Assembly: GCF_000189635.1 (NCBI RefSeq)
Contig: NW_002476535.1
Span: 496,001 to 560,000 of the forward strand
Origin: Tetrahymena thermophila SB210
Lineage: Eukaryota; Ciliophora; Oligohymenophorea; Hymenostomatida; Tetrahymenidae
Length of the DNA: 64,000 nucleotides
Direction of reading: 5' to 3'
The notes under the pieces were generated by a model. It was not told where the DNA came from and did no database searches. It saw only the letters and a program-made list of their open reading frames with translations. Positions 11,957-25,900 of this stretch are shown here, one piece after another. Position 1 is the stretch's first letter. Every line of letters starts with the position of its first letter. The position numbers and the translations under genes were made by a program.

Positions 11957-14900
11957 TCAAACTCTCTTTTATGTATTAAGATGAGTTAGCTTAGTAGAAG
12001 TAGATAAGTACTTAGATGCAAAATAAAGAATTACTACTCTTAAAAGGAAAGTAGCTATTTTTAGAATGTATACTTCTGGAAGCATTGAAGGAGGAGTACT
12101 TTCTTGGACAGTATATATGATATTCAAAAATAAGTCTATCAAGCTCATACTATTATATATTACATACATTTTGGCTATACCATAGGACTAGCTTGTAACC
12201 TATTTATGTTAATTAATTTTACTAAAAATTCTGTTAAATAAAATAAATAATATGTGATATTTAGTTGTAATAAGAGGCCATTTAATTTTTCAAAAAAAGT
12301 ATTTTAATTACCAATAAAAGTCCTAGAATTGGAGAGATCCAAACTGCTAGTGGATATGGGAGGAATAAAAATATTAAGTCATTAATTAAATACTATTTTC
12401 CACTTTTAAGAGCTTATATAGCATAGATTATATTAAAAATAGTTGGTATAGTTAAAATCTATATTTTATTTATAATAATTATTTTTTTATCAAATATTTG
12501 ATTTAAAAAATATTACTGAGTCTATAACTATTAAGGTAGTTAAAACAAAAATTAAAACATGCTTTCCTAAGTTTGTTGGACTATGAGTAAACAAGCAAAA
12601 TCTTATAAAAACAGCAACTCTTTTAATGTGGTTATAAACTTTGGATCTAATTGCTTATTCTTCGATTTTCGTGCTTTGTATTTCATGATCATCTACAAAT
12701 GAAAATCTGCTATGTATGCTTGACTCTCTTATTTGCTGAATTTCTTTTCTTTAAAACTTTTCCCTTTGTTTTAGAATATAAAAATCGTTTAGATTATCAA
12801 AAAATATTAATTTTCTAAATATTATTATGCAAAAGACTAAAAAATTTTTTAAAATTTGAGTCAGATATATTTTTTGTAAAAAAGTTACTTGATGGTTATA
12901 AAGTCTGAGCTTAGTACAGATTCTTTGACTGTTTAATGAAGGATATTACCTTCTGTGGCAATAGTTATTCTTTAATCATCCATAGTTTAGGCTACTTCTT
13001 CTAAAGGAGAGTCAAGGTTATAAATAAATAGCTTCATATTAACTTCATAGAAATTATTGTAATTCCTAATTGTATTTATTATTTTTGCTATGAACTCATT
13101 AAAGCTTTCTTTTTCTAGATTTTCTAAAACTGTTACTATTTGCTTAAAGCCTTCCTTTTTAGGGACTTCAAAGACCACGAGATCACAACCAACATTGTTT
13201 GGATTAAAGAAATATCTAAAATTTAGAGTAATTGTTATAATATTTATTAGCTAAATTTGAAATTTACTAGTTCCATTTTTTTAAGAGTTCCACAATCTAT
13301 TGAAGAGACATTTAGATAGAACTTATAGGAGCCATAAAATCAATAGAACGAGTATATCTATTGAATTTTTTAATGAATTTATTGAGTTTTTTGCTATTAT
13401 CAATTCTTAGTTTATGATTAACAAGATTTTCCATAACTCTTTAACGCTCATTGACTATCTCTTTTTTTCTGTTTCTATTAATCGAAAAGTAAAGGCACTT
13501 ACAAAAAACATCGTTTTCGTTGACATTCAACGGCTTGATAAAACTACCATCACCACTCAAAGAGATGAAATAAGGAATATTTAAGAAGAAGTATTTGAAA
13601 TTTGATTTTTTATAGTCAAAAATATCAAAATAACATAAAGTATAATCAATGCTCTTCGAAAATTTAATTTAAACCTTATCAAATTAGCCACTGATGTTCA
13701 TGTTAATTATTTTCTATTTTTTTTAAATGATTAAATAAATAAAATTATTTGAAAATTAAGTATATATTGATTACCAGCTCGTTTTGCTAAAAGAACTTCC
13801 TGGCCTTTTTATAAATTCCTTTTCTCACTCTAGTAAGATAAGACCAATAAAGAGGATAATAAACAAAGCTAAGTATTACCAACAAAATTTTGTCAATCAA
13901 TTTCCATTTCACTGTCTAATTAAATCTCTAAATTAATTCAAAAAATAAATTTTCTTAAACAACATGAATTAATTAATAATTACTTCTGCAAATTTTCTGT
14001 ATTATTCCCTATTTATGATGTACTCTACTTCTGGTGGAGGGAATTTTGTAAGTTTCCAATAGTTATTTAAAGAGTTTGTTCCTAAAACATAAATTCTATG
14101 TGTGTGAAACAGTAGATCTGATAAAATAAAATCAGGACTACTAGATAAATCTGTAGTAATTATTTAATCATCAATTCTCATGAACTCAGTGGCTTCTTCA
14201 AAATCAAAAGGTAAATGATCTATTTTTCCCTAAAAATACAAAAATTAATTTTGATAAAATATCAATAGTAAAAAATGAATGTTAATAAAAATAATTATTT
14301 TAATTAATTTAGAAGCTTGATATCATTTGTTAAATTTAATCACTTCTCTTCAAAAATAAACCTCCTAGTTTATAGGTTAAATTGTTAAACTAAAAGAAAT
14401 ATTTTTACAAATCATTTTTTTTATTGAATTAAATAGTTTACCTTTTTTAAACGATAAATTCTTCTAATAACATATCCAGTGGTCAAAAGAGAAAGAGTCA
14501 CCTAGATGAATATCATTCCATACGGTCCCACTATCTTTATATAGAATCCAAAAGGATCACAAACAATTTAATCACAATTTAACTAGCAATATTCTCCTTA
14601 TCCAACTTCTGGATCATCAAAATCATCTATGCTGTTAATATCATATTTTGGACACATGGTACATTATCCATAAGGATTAGTTTTAAATTAATCTTTTCCA
14701 CATTAAACGCATCTTATTACATTCTACTTATAAGTGTAACCTTGTGGGCAAAAAGGTGTAACCAAAGCTAATTTTTATATTATTTTCAATAAAATTGTAT
14801 TAAATCAATAGATTTTACTTCCATTTTAAGCTAAAAATAATGAGGGATCTATGCTTTCTTCTCCTTAGAAAACTAAAAAATTCATATCTCTATTTCCTTT

Positions 14901-16780
14901 AGTAACGTCTATATTACCATTGAATACTTTATCAGTCAAAAGAGAATAATCGTTGAGGATATTAATATCAATTATGCCACCAGCACCCTCGCCTGAAAGA
15001 CCATCAGGGGAATTTCCTCCTTTAGCTTTAATGGAGCCTGAACCTATAAAGTTGTTAGCAATTATTTTAATAGAACCACCAGAGCCACCACCACCGTAGT
15101 ATATTTGGCTTTACTTACCTCCCTCTTTCCCATTACTCTCAACTTCACCATCTAATCGAAGGTTTTAGGCGGCACCTATAAAAATTAGACCACCACCAGC
15201 ACCTGAAAGGTCAGTATAGTAATTAAAATAAGTAGGATCTAAATTATTACCTCCTCCAGAGCCCTTTATTATAAGGATTTAAATAAAAAAAAGGATTGAA
15301 AAATTTTTTAAATACTTCTGTTATATGGGTTGAATCATAAGGAAAAGATTCAGAGACAAATTAAGCAACTTGAGTGTTATTTAGGCATTACTAAGCAATT
15401 AATTTAGCCTTGATTAAATCTTACATTCCACTGAAGTCTGGTAATCCTATACCTCCATAGCTAACGTGATGGGCTCCACTAGGTCTGCATCCGAGGTTGG
15501 GATTTGAACCAAAAATAACACCTTTTCCAAGACCATAATCAGATGGACATCCTAAAAAACATTTAAAACATGAAATTTATATAAGGAAGAATATTTAATA
15601 AAATACCTAAGCCAGTAGAGCTAACAACTGATTTTGAATCTATTACTATATTATTAGCAAAATATCCTAGCTTTGATGTTAGTATGGATGAACTACTTAA
15701 AGTTGAATCAGTTTATGTGACTATTAGAGTGGTATAGTTGTTGTTTAGCACTTCTAGAAGATACTTGTATAATTGAATATTGTTATCAAAATTTGGTACT
15801 TCTATATAACTACTATTACTTGAGAAGTTTATTTAAAAAAAGCTTTAATATTACATCTTTTTTTTAGCTTCTTCTAATGAATTCAAACAATTGATATAGA
15901 GTGTATTAATTTGAACATTCTTAAGCAATAAAGGATTTGTTTATGGAGGAGTAGTTGCTTATCTATAAATACCAAATTAATTTGCATTTATAACTGTATT
16001 TTCGTAAATAAATATATCATAACCAATAATCAATACTTAACTATCACTCTAAACACTTGTATCAACATAAATCTAGTTAGATTAAATAACTAAGCTTGAT
16101 TAAGGTTCAACCATAGTATAAACATATTCGAAATTAAGCTCATCTTAATTTAAGTAGCTATTTATATTTTATCTATTTATTTTCCTATTTTGCATATGAT
16201 CTGTTTAATTTTTACTTTTATATGAATTCTTTGTAGCATCATTGTATAATACATCATTTGTTAAATTTTATTTTTTTGCACGTTATCTTTCTGTTTCTAA
16301 GAACTATTAATAAAGAACATTCTCAGTGTTAGAAAAGGAAACGATAATATTTTTTATGGTGGCTGCTTAATTTGTTTTGATAAGGATCTTTTGGCACTCA
16401 AAAAATTCTATTTATTGTAGTGCAATTGTATTATATGAGTTTTAAGTATTTGGTAAAAAAAATTAAAGTATATTATTTTGGCTTTAACTGCTGCAGTCTA
16501 CAGTGAAGTTTATAAGGCTTAAATTATTTATAGCTTAGCAGTTATCAGATATTATTGTCATTAGTTCTTTATCTGTGCAGGTTCCTATTCCCCCTACAAT
16601 CGTACAAACATTCTGTTAAGTTGAACTAGAAGAAATAGCGCAATTATTATCTTAGCTTGCTAGATTAATTTTATCTTTCTCAAAATTACTTGAATTGACA
16701 TATTATATAAGCCTTATGCATGTATCAATTAATACTATTAATTTAAATAATTTCTGAGTTTATGTTTCTTAATACCTCAT
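11957..16780 (-). CDS. Large multi-pass membrane protein with Gly-rich extracellular repeats and Cys-rich stalk
   Basis: Not matched to a named family; the layout resembles large putative transmembrane proteins common in ciliate genomes. Exons (reverse): 16780-15607, 15551-15316, 15263-14819, 14767-14442, 14229-13984, 13915-13775, 13713-13268, 13215-12950, 12836-12517, 12458-12312, 12199-11957; phases agree, about 1329 aa. After a hydrophobic N-terminus comes a long ectodomain with short Asn/Ser-rich strands, then Gly-rich turns (GSGGGNN, GAGGG, YYGGGGSGGS, GEGAGG), then a cysteine-rich stalk (CPQGY, CVQCGKD, C-x2-CPKYD). A membrane segment follows near the exon at 14767-14442, another in exon 13915-13775, and at least three in the last four exons. 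A surface protein is inferred. The frame is also open upstream to an ATG near 16929, so the start could lie there. An extra exon inside 14230-14441 cannot be excluded, though direct splicing keeps phase. Confidence 0.75.
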
Positions 16781-17445
16781 TATACTTACTTTAAAGTAAA
16801 CTAAATTATTGTATTCTTCTTAAAAAAAACTCTTAATTTGAAGGATTTTTTAATGTGAGTAAATTTGATTAATCTAAATAAGATATTTACATGGTTGTAT
16901 TAATAATAATTTCTTTTATAATTCTAGCATTCAACTAAACACTATAATTGATTTATATCTAAATAAGTAATTGCATTGATGCTAATTTAATAAATAAATA
17001 TAAAACAATTTAATTTTTTAAAAGTAAAAGAAAGAAAGAATTTTAATTATAATCAAAACAGTTTTAAAATACAATTTATCTTAATTTATAATTTAAGAAG
17101 AAAAGATCAATTTTAAATTCTATAAACATTCCATCTAATTTGTAATATTAACTTTTAAATATGTAAATAAAATTAATCACCAGAAATAGAAAAAATCGTC
17201 TAATAATTCTTAATATTTGTATTAAAAATTTAAAATCTTTAAAAAATTCATATTTTTTTGAGTTTTTGAAAAATATTAAAAAAATATAATGAGTGTTTTG
17301 TCAGTTATATTTTAGATAGATTTATATTTATATTTAGATTTTCAAGCAAGAGATGAAGGAAGATATAGTTGATGATTTTTGTTTAAATTTTTTATTTTTA
17401 ATTTGACATTATATAATTTTGATTATAAAGAAGAACTAATATTAA
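16781..17445. other. Intergenic spacer
   Basis: About 660 bp of AT-rich spacer between two genes read on the reverse strand. No supported feature, apart from the possible upstream start of the membrane protein near 16929. Confidence 0.55.
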
Positions 17446-18870
17446 TCAAATAAATTTATCAACTTCATAAGCTTCTTTTAAAGTGATCCATAACTATGAG
17501 GATTTTTTGTAAATAAAGAGCTTAATGTTAAAGTTTGAAAAAAACTTCTTAGTAGAGATTATGTGTTGGTATTTATTTTTAAATTCAGGATAATCAGATA
17601 TCTAAATAAACTAATTATCATATGATACCCTTAACTCTAATAAAGATTAGTCACATTTCATTAAAATATTGTTACCCTAAATTATTTTAGATATCTTTCC
17701 TTCTTTCAGTATTATTTAATTATCTTTATAATCAAATAAAGAATATAAATCACAAATTAGTGCTTTATTTGAAATCTAATTTTCATAAACTAATCCGATT
17801 GCAAATTATGCTAAAGGTTCAGAACACTTAACATTAAATCTAAAAACATAATTTTTTGAATGCAATAAATTTATATTTGAATAACATTGAGTAAAATAGT
17901 TACTATTTGTAGTACTTATTGTAATTTCGTGATTAGAAAGCTTCTAAATGTACATTTTATTTAGTTTTTTATTCAATGTTGATTATATGAAATTTATTTC
18001 ATTTAAAATACTTTTTTAAATACATTATTTTGCTTATTCAATCTAGTGACTTTTTTAAATTCCTTATATTTAATTAATGTTATTTAATGAGTCCAATTCA
18101 ATTTTTTAACTCAAAACCTCAAGTCTCGGTTCTGATTTATCTATTTAATCTTCTTTTTAAGCTTTTTTAATTTCCAAAATATTTTTATCATTATCTGTTA
18201 AAAAGAAATTTATTTTTTCTAAATCTTTTAATATTTATTTTTTTGAAGCTTCTGGGCTTTCGTAATCGATTTTAGATATTTAAGTTGCTTTTTAGATCAT
18301 TTTTTAAAGAAGTTAACTATTTTCATCTTTTTTTTAAATAATTGATTAGAGTAAGACTAAATACTTTTCCTTTTTTTATTAAATACTAAGGTCTTACCCT
18401 TATAATATAGATTTCAGTTGTTCTATTTTTGATATATCTATATAGGTTTTTAAGATATCTTATTTGTAGTTTTTAATTTTTTCAATTTAATTTAACATTT
18501 TTTCTTTTTGATCATCAATTTTTTCAATAACTTAAACTAAAAAATCTTTAAAGTAGGAATTAATGTGCTCAGCAATTTCATTAAAATTGTTTTATATAAC
18601 AATCACGCCATTGATCTGATTTAACAATTTATTATCATTTAAAATAGGCCATTTCTAAAGTATTTAATTCTGATTTTATTACATTATTTTCTGAATTGTA
18701 ATAAAGTTTGAACTTTTATAATCAGCATCTTCATCAGAACACTCACTGCAATAGAACAATTTATTATCTTAACCCTCAATTAGGTTTAATTAAAGATATA
18801 TTAGATCTTAACCTTAGTGATAAGGACATTTTAAGTCTAGCTTAAAAAGCTAAGTACATATTTCTTGCAT
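17446..18870 (-). CDS. Cys-motif/coiled-coil protein, paralogue 1
   Basis: Single-exon ciliate-code gene of 474 aa ending in TGA. The N-terminus has a CPYH ... CSEC pair of cysteine motifs about 35 residues apart, like a B-box or other small zinc-binding fold. A long coiled coil rich in Lys, Glu and Gln follows (about residues 90-300). The C-terminal domain of about 150 residues (NKKLNKMYIQKL, then NYFTQCYSNI, GLVYENQ, NKALICDLYS, ELRVSYDN) resembles the layout of SPRY/B30.2-type or other beta-sandwich domains, but I could not confirm the family. The gene at 19267-21240 has the same order and matching motifs, so this is a tandem duplicate. A TRIM-like role is only a guess. Confidence 0.8.
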
Positions 18871-19266
18871 AGTAATTTAAAAAATTGGAATATATTTTTA
18901 TAGATTAAGTTTTCTAAATTTTTACTATTATTTTTTAAAAGTATTTTTTTAATTTTCTTTTATTGTCATATATTTGAATGAATTAAGTAATTTTCAATTT
19001 TCAAAGTAACAAAATTTTTTTTTGAAAATTCAAAAAAAAAACATCAAAGAATTAAAATAATTTTTTTTCATGAAAAAGTAAGATTTTGATTTTTGCTTAA
19101 AAATAAACAAAGAAATTTCGCTAAATAATAAATAAAGTTTTCAAATCTTAATATCACTGAAATCAATAATTTACTGAATTATAAAAAATTAATAAGCATT
19201 AATTAAATTTGGCAACATGATAAAATGTATTTGCAAAATAAATTTTTCATACACAAGAATTCATTT
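18871..19266. other. Spacer between tandem paralogues
   Basis: About 400 bp of AT-rich DNA, presumably holding the promoter of paralogue 1 and 3' UTR of paralogue 2. No other feature. Confidence 0.55.
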
Positions 19267-21240
19267 TCAGTATTCATTAACAGCAAAAAATTCCTGTAAT
19301 TAAATAGTAAAGGAAGGGCTATTCAGATAAATAAATAATCTCAATTATTTATCATTTATCTTATTTATAAATTATTCATGTAATGAAAATTTATTTTTGT
19401 AGTTAGGAAAGTCGGTAACTTCTAGTAGCTTGCTATTCAAGTGAACTCTAACTTCAAGCAAAGAGCTTTTGCAGTTCATTAATGTATTTTATTTTTTACG
19501 AGAATTAGAAATAGCTCCTCCAATAACAAACAATTCATTGTTATTATATGATAGTTAGCAATCTAATTCACAGATTAGAGCATTATTGCAAACCATTTTA
19601 TCATAGACAAGACCCAAACTAAGATTTTTTAAGCCAGATGTGCATTCAATTTTAAATCTGAAAACAAGTTTAGCATTAGCAGACAATACATCTGAAAAAC
19701 ACTAAGTGTAATATTTATTTTGTGTTGCTTTAATTTGAATTACACCATTGGACAATTTTTTGATATTCAAAGGATTTAATTTTCTATTCATTGTAGCTTA
19801 TTTGAATACTATTAAAGGCATGAGATTGTATTTCAATTAAGAAGTGTTCTATTTATAAGTATTTAGCAATTCCGAATCTAAGTTACTTACAAGAGAAGGA
19901 AATGTTTCAATCAAATAATTTTCTATTTAATTCTGACTAAAAATACTTGATAGTTTTTCCGATATAATATCATTTAATACTCTCACATGATTTGTTTTTT
20001 ATACATTTTTTAAATATGATTCTTCATTTTATTAATTCTATAAATGAGTAGCAAAGTCAATTACTTTCAAAAGATCATTTTATTGGAGATTATTAAACTA
20101 AAACTTTTTGTCTTCTATTAAATTATTTTAAACTAAATAATTGAGTATTTTATTAAGACTTGAAATGCAAGAATCATAAGTAAAGCACATGCTTTTTTAC
20201 TCTTCATTAGGCTATGGATTTTGAACAACTTTTTCTTCATCTTAGAATTTTAACCTATTTTATTAATTAAAAATTTTAATTTTATATTTTTTATAATTAA
20301 ACTACTCTGCAAATTATTCAATTTATTGGGCTCTTATTTCATTTTCGTTTTTATACGTTGAGTCAACTACAAAGTTAATTTAAGAAGTTTAAATTAAATC
20401 ATTTATTTTGTTTTATATATAAATGCTTTTTTATAAAAAATTTTTGCTATCACTGTTAGAATTAATAATAGAAAAATCTAAGATTTTATCAAGCTCTTCT
20501 AGAGATGAATCATAGGAAATAGATGGCTTAATTATTTATGAGTTATATTTATTATCTGCCATAATTGTAGACTCTAATTATTCATTTTCATCAATTATAT
20601 TGCCAAAGCAATCTAAAGAATTAAGAATTTGATTTTGAGCATTTTGTAGATTTAAATTGTTGATTTATTTAATAACATTCATGCTTTCAACAAATTAGTT
20701 TAGAATTTAAGTATTTAAATTAATTTCATTGTTAACAACAGAAAGCAGTTCTTTTAATTATTTTTCTTTTGTAATTAAATCTACTTGTTAATTCTATAAG
20801 ATATTTTTTAGAGCATCAACTTTTGAGATTTTAAAATATCTTTATGTCATTTCTTTTTTATCTTTGAATGCCTATTCTAATTTGCTTATGAAAAAAACTT
20901 TTTTAGAATTAATTTTTTCTTGAACTGAAATGAGAAATGAATTAAAAAATTAATTCAAATCTTCAATCAAATCTTTTTCATTTCCTAAACCATTTAAGAT
21001 AGAACCTAAATCTTCTAAAATGCTATTATCATTTAAAGGAGGCCATTTTTGTAATATTTAATCTTAGCTACTTTAAATAATTCTCTATATTGATAAAAAG
21101 TTTTTACTTTCTTAATTTTTGAATTAGTCTAAACAAGTAGCGCAATAAAATATACTATGTTCATCAATTTCACTTAGATTCCTTATTTTAATGAATTAAA
21201 GCTCATAATTAGAGTGTAATGGGCAATTGGAATATATCAT
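19267..21240 (-). CDS. Cys-motif/coiled-coil protein, paralogue 2
   Basis: Single-exon ciliate-code gene of 657 aa. It shares with the 17446-18870 gene the N-terminal CPLH ... CATC motif pair, a following QKWPPLNDN segment (QKWPILNDN in paralogue 1), the central coiled coil, and the C-terminal domain (MNRKLNPLNIKKLSN, YYTQCFSDV, NNALICELDC, LLEVRVHLN). It is about 180 residues longer, the extra length being Gln/Asn-rich coiled coil in the middle. Both lack introns, unlike most neighbours, which fits duplication of an intronless ancestor. Function unknown; a zinc-binding scaffold or ubiquitin-ligase-like role is possible but the sequence shows no RING. Confidence 0.8.
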
Positions 21241-22907
21241 TTTATCTTAAATTTTTAATTTATCTTTAATTTCTTTTTTTAATTTATTATATTTTTTTAA
21301 TTAAAAATAAGAATTTAAATTTATTTCTTATTGTGTCTTATAAAATATAGAGTTAGGCTAAATTTTAGAGTACAATATTTTTAAATTCTAAAATATTTAG
21401 ATGAAAAGAAGTATTTCTAAGGAATTAATAATTAGTAGTAAAATAATTTTGAGATAAAATTATCAAAGATTTGAAATGTGAAAAAAAAAATTTCAATATA
21501 ATATGCTTATTGAATTTAACTTTGAAAAAGTTAACAAAGGGGCTTTAAAAGTTTTACTTTTGCTCAAATTCTGTCAAAAATTAATTCAAATTTAGGCAAT
21601 TATTTTGTTTAATTTTTTTGACCAAACTATAGCAAGTTTAAGTGAAAATATTAAAAATGAAAATTTTAATTGAATATTTTTATTATTATAATCTAAAATG
21701 AGCTTAATATATTTTGATAAAATTATTATTAATCTTAGTAAAAATGTTCAATAATGGTTTAAATCAAATTTAACTAAAAAAAAGTTGAGTAAATATTTTG
21801 AATATATAAATATGTTTTGAATAAAATTATTTATTTTTTTGAAGATTTTATTGACAAATGATTTGTTACTAAACAAAATTTATCAAAGCAAATTAGTAAA
21901 AAAATATTTTTAGTTTTATTTAAATAAAAAAAATAAATTATACAACTAGTATATAATTGCTTATAATTTGATTCAAAATAAATAAAATATATTTTTTCTT
22001 TTATTATATAAAATGAAGTTTTAAATTTAGATTTTATTTTCAATCAAAGATTTAAAAAAAATTCAATAATTGATTAATAATATTTAAAATAAATCTATTT
22101 AATTTTAAGCTACCTAATGTTTTTATTGATCATATTAATATACATAAGTTGAAAATTATTTGTTCCTAAATAAAATTGATAAAAAATTAGCAAAAACATT
22201 TTAATATGTTCATTTTAATCAGATAAAATAAAAATAAATTATACAACTATATATATTTGCTTGTAAAAAATTCAAAGTATATATTTTTTCTTTAAAGAGT
22301 GTTGCAAATTTAAAATTGATTTTCAATCAAAGGTTTAAAGAAAATTCAGTAAATTAATTAATCTTATTTAAAAAAAATTGATTTAATTTTTAGATGTCTT
22401 TTGTTTTACTTATAAAAACAATTAATTTTGAACATACAACTTGAGAATAATTTATTGTATTGGATTAGATAGTCAGTATATTTCTTTAAAGCAAAGATAT
22501 TATTCTTACAATTATTGATTGAATGATATTTATCAAACCAAAAGAATCTTCATTTATTAATAAATGAGAGCATTTTGAAAATTTAAAGATGGTATTGAAA
22601 GTGAATGACTTAATGCTAAATAATAAATAATAAATTCAAATCTTGAGTCAAACTATAAAATTTTTAAATTATTCGATGCAAATTAAAAGTTGATATAACA
22701 AGATGAATAGCTCCTATTAATATTCTTTAAAAAATTAATAAATTTCGATAAGAATTGAATCTTTGAAAATATAATCAATCAAAAAAAACAAAGAAAGAAA
22801 GAAGCAAAAAATAAATAAAAATCCAAGCTAAGACATTAGAGGATACCTTAAAAACAGGAGCTCAAACAAATTTTAAGTGAAATAGAAACAATAATTAGTT
22901 ATTAAAA
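21241..22907. other. Divergent intergenic region
   Basis: About 1.67 kb between two divergent gene starts. It holds an old two-copy duplication (separate entry). A standard-code ORF of 70 codons at 21831-22043 falls inside the duplication and is low-complexity, so I do not call a gene. Confidence 0.6.
21862..22410. repeat. Diverged two-copy direct repeat (~300 bp period)
   Basis: Two copies, about 21862-22125 and 22160-22410, share blocks in the same order: AAATTATACAACTA near 21935 and 22234, then ATATTTTTTCTTT, then TTTCAATCAAAG near 22038 and 22320 followed by TTTAAA and an AAATTCA block. The spacing between matching blocks is about 280-300 nt. Confidence 0.6.
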
Positions 22908-25900
22908 ATGAATAAAGAAAAAGCTGATTAAGCAGTCCCCTTCATTATCTACAAAGAAAAGGAAGGATTTAAGCTGAACCCTGAAGCAGAGGAATATTTA
23001 AAAACTTTAAATCCAAATAGAAAAATAGCAGTAATATCAATAGTAGGCAAATATCGTACTGGTAAATCTTTCTTTGTTAACCGTGTTTTACTGGATAGAG
23101 CAGGAAAGAAGGCAGGCTTTTCTGTTGGACCCACAATCAATCCATGCACAAAGGTATTTACAGAAGAATTTTTGTTTTTTTGATAGATTATTTTAAGAAA
23201 AGAAAGAAAAACACGATATTTACTTAGGAAAACATTATATGTTAAGCTGACTTTGAATATTAATTAATTACGTTGATACTTGCTTTTTTTTACTTTATTT
23301 ATATTTTTGAAAAACCATCAAAAATTAAAAACTTAAATAATTAACTTAAAATTTTACATGCAATTTTAACACATTATGCAATAACTAAATTGAAATTAAT
23401 CAAGTCGCAAATTTAAAAATCTAAGGATATTTTTTAATACTGTATAATTCTTTCCAATTTAAATAAGTTAAAAATGTTTTCTATAATAGGGTTTGTGGAT
23501 TTGGAAGGAGACATTATATAGCGAAGAATTGTCAGAGGATGTTGATGTTATTCTTATAGATACAGAAGGGTTTGGAGGTATGGATGAAAATTAAAATCAC
23601 GACTCGCGTATATTTTTATTCTCCTTACTCTTGTCTTCCTATTTCATTTATAACTCTCAGGGAAATATTGATGAAACAGCATTAAACAACATCTCATTAA
23701 TTATCAATCTTTCCAAGGATATTAAAGTTTCTGATAATAATAGCTAAGATCAAGATCCTGCAGACTTCTTTCCCTCTTTCCTTTGGGTAGTGAGAGATTT
23801 CGCTTTACAAATGGTTGATACCCAAGGATAGAAAATAACCTCAAAAGATTACCTTGAAAGAGCTCTAGAAAACCAAAAAGGAGTGTCTGATGCTATTGAA
23901 TAAAAAAATAGAATTAGAAGATAGCTCAAACATTTCTTTAAAGATAGAGACTGTGCTACACTAGTTCGTCCTATTGAAGCTGAAACAGATTTATAAAGGT
24001 ATTTTTTTTAAAATTTAAAATATAAAAAAATAAGAGTTTCTTGTTGATTTAACTTAAAATGCTTTATTATAAAAATGTTGAATTTAATTTAAATAAAAAA
24101 CCAAATGAATTTTAAGAATAAATCAATTCAAAAGAGAAAAAATTTATGATATAAAATTGGGAGACATTTTTTATTTAGTTCAGATTGAGTTCAATCAATA
24201 CAATACATTAATTATTTATTTATTTATTCTCTGCCAATAGATTTTTAAATTAAGCTAAATAATATATTTGATATAATGTTAACTTAAACAATTTTTTGTT
24301 TTAGATTAAATGAAATGTAAAATGACTAACTTCGTCCAGAGTTCGTAACTTAAATTAACCAGCTCAGAAAAAAAATATTTAGGAAAATTAAGCCTAAAAT
24401 TATCAATGGAAAAGCACTTAATGGTCAATAGTTAGTTGAAATTTGTAAAGCTTATATCCATGCAATTAACAAGGGTACTCTCCCTAATATTGAAAACGCA
24501 TGGAATTACATGTGCAAGAATGAGTCTATCAAAGCTATGGATGAATGCTTATATGAAATGTAAAATAACTTAGAGTAAATGATGAACTAGGAAGGAGCTA
24601 TTAGCTCTCAACAAATTCATGACTTAAAAGCAAAAGTATTTTTCAAAATAATTTTTATGTAAATTAATTTAAATGTATTGGTAAATTTAGGTTAGAGAAG
24701 AGTTAATCAAAAATTTCAAAAAAAAGAGTATTGCTTCTGAAGAAGAACTTAAAGAGTTTTATGAGTAATTAGATCGTCAATTTGCTGAGAAATTTAGAGA
24801 TTTTAAGAAAAAAAACAAAGAAAGACTGCAAGTAAAGCCACATAAACTAACTAACTTCCTTAAATTTCCAAAAAATTATTAACATTTTTTTATGGAAATT
24901 TAAAATTACAAAGAACATAATTTTAATATTAAACACACTCTTTTTTATTTATTTAATAGGAAAGATTTTAAGATATGTGCAGCGACAGATTAAAAGAGTT
25001 TGAAAGCAAATTGAATAATGAAGAATATTCAAATTACTATGAATTTTAAAAGGATTTTCTTGAATTCAAAGACTAATTTGAAAGAAGTGTTGGCAAAAGC
25101 CCCGAAAGCGAAGAATACTTCAAAAAAATAAGTGAAAGTATTTACAGATAAGCTGCTGAAAAGGTGAATATTAAATAGTAGCGTGAATTAGAAAAGGAAA
25201 AGCGTATCTTAGAGTAAAAATTCTAATTATCTGAAAATGACTTGAAAAATAAGAGATAGTCTTGGGAAGATGAAAGAAGAGAGCTCTAGCGTAAAATATA
25301 AGAGCTTGAAAGAGAGAGGGCTTAATTGATGGCTAATGAATAATTTAACTAAGAGAAAATTTAACGTATCACTCAAGAAAGAGATAAATTAGAAAAACAA
25401 TACGATTTGCTCCAAGAAAAATACAGAGAAAGCTAATCAAAGTTAACAAACATAAGCCAAGATTAACTCGTTTCAATTTAAAAAGAATTAGAAACTGTTA
25501 AAAGTGAAAACATGAAAGCTCAATCTAATCTTGAAAAAGAAAATGCTCTCCTCCAACAAGAAAATAAATTTTGCAACAAGGAAAATGAGAGGTTAACAAG
25601 CTAGCTTGAAAAAGTCCAAACTCAAATTTAAAAATACCAATAAGATTACTAATAATCTTAATCAATTATTAATTAACTCAAAAATTAAATGAATGCCTTA
25701 GAAGTATCCAAAAAAGCTGAGATCGAGCAAATAAAGGCTGAATTTTAAGGAAAGATCAAAGAAGCTCATTAAGAAAAAGAGCAAAGCAAAGATCTCATTA
25801 AGTAGCAATCTGAATCTCTTGTAGAAAAAGCATACTTAGAAAACTAAGTTCAATTCCTTTAGAGCTAGCTTGACGAAAACAAAAGACTTCACGATGCACT

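Noticed and set aside
14230..14441. An extra exon in the membrane-protein gene reading NNLTYKLGGLFLKRSDQ
   Set aside because: I found no donor that returns to the next exon in phase, whereas direct splicing from 14442 to 14229 does.
15480..15510. A tRNA T-arm-like GGTTCAAATCCC (reverse strand)
   Set aside because: It lies in an exon of the membrane-protein gene and has no acceptor stem or anticodon arm around it.
21831..22043. Reverse-strand ORF of 70 codons
   Set aside because: It lies in the duplicated AT-rich spacer, and its composition is low-complexity Phe/Tyr/Ile/Lys.
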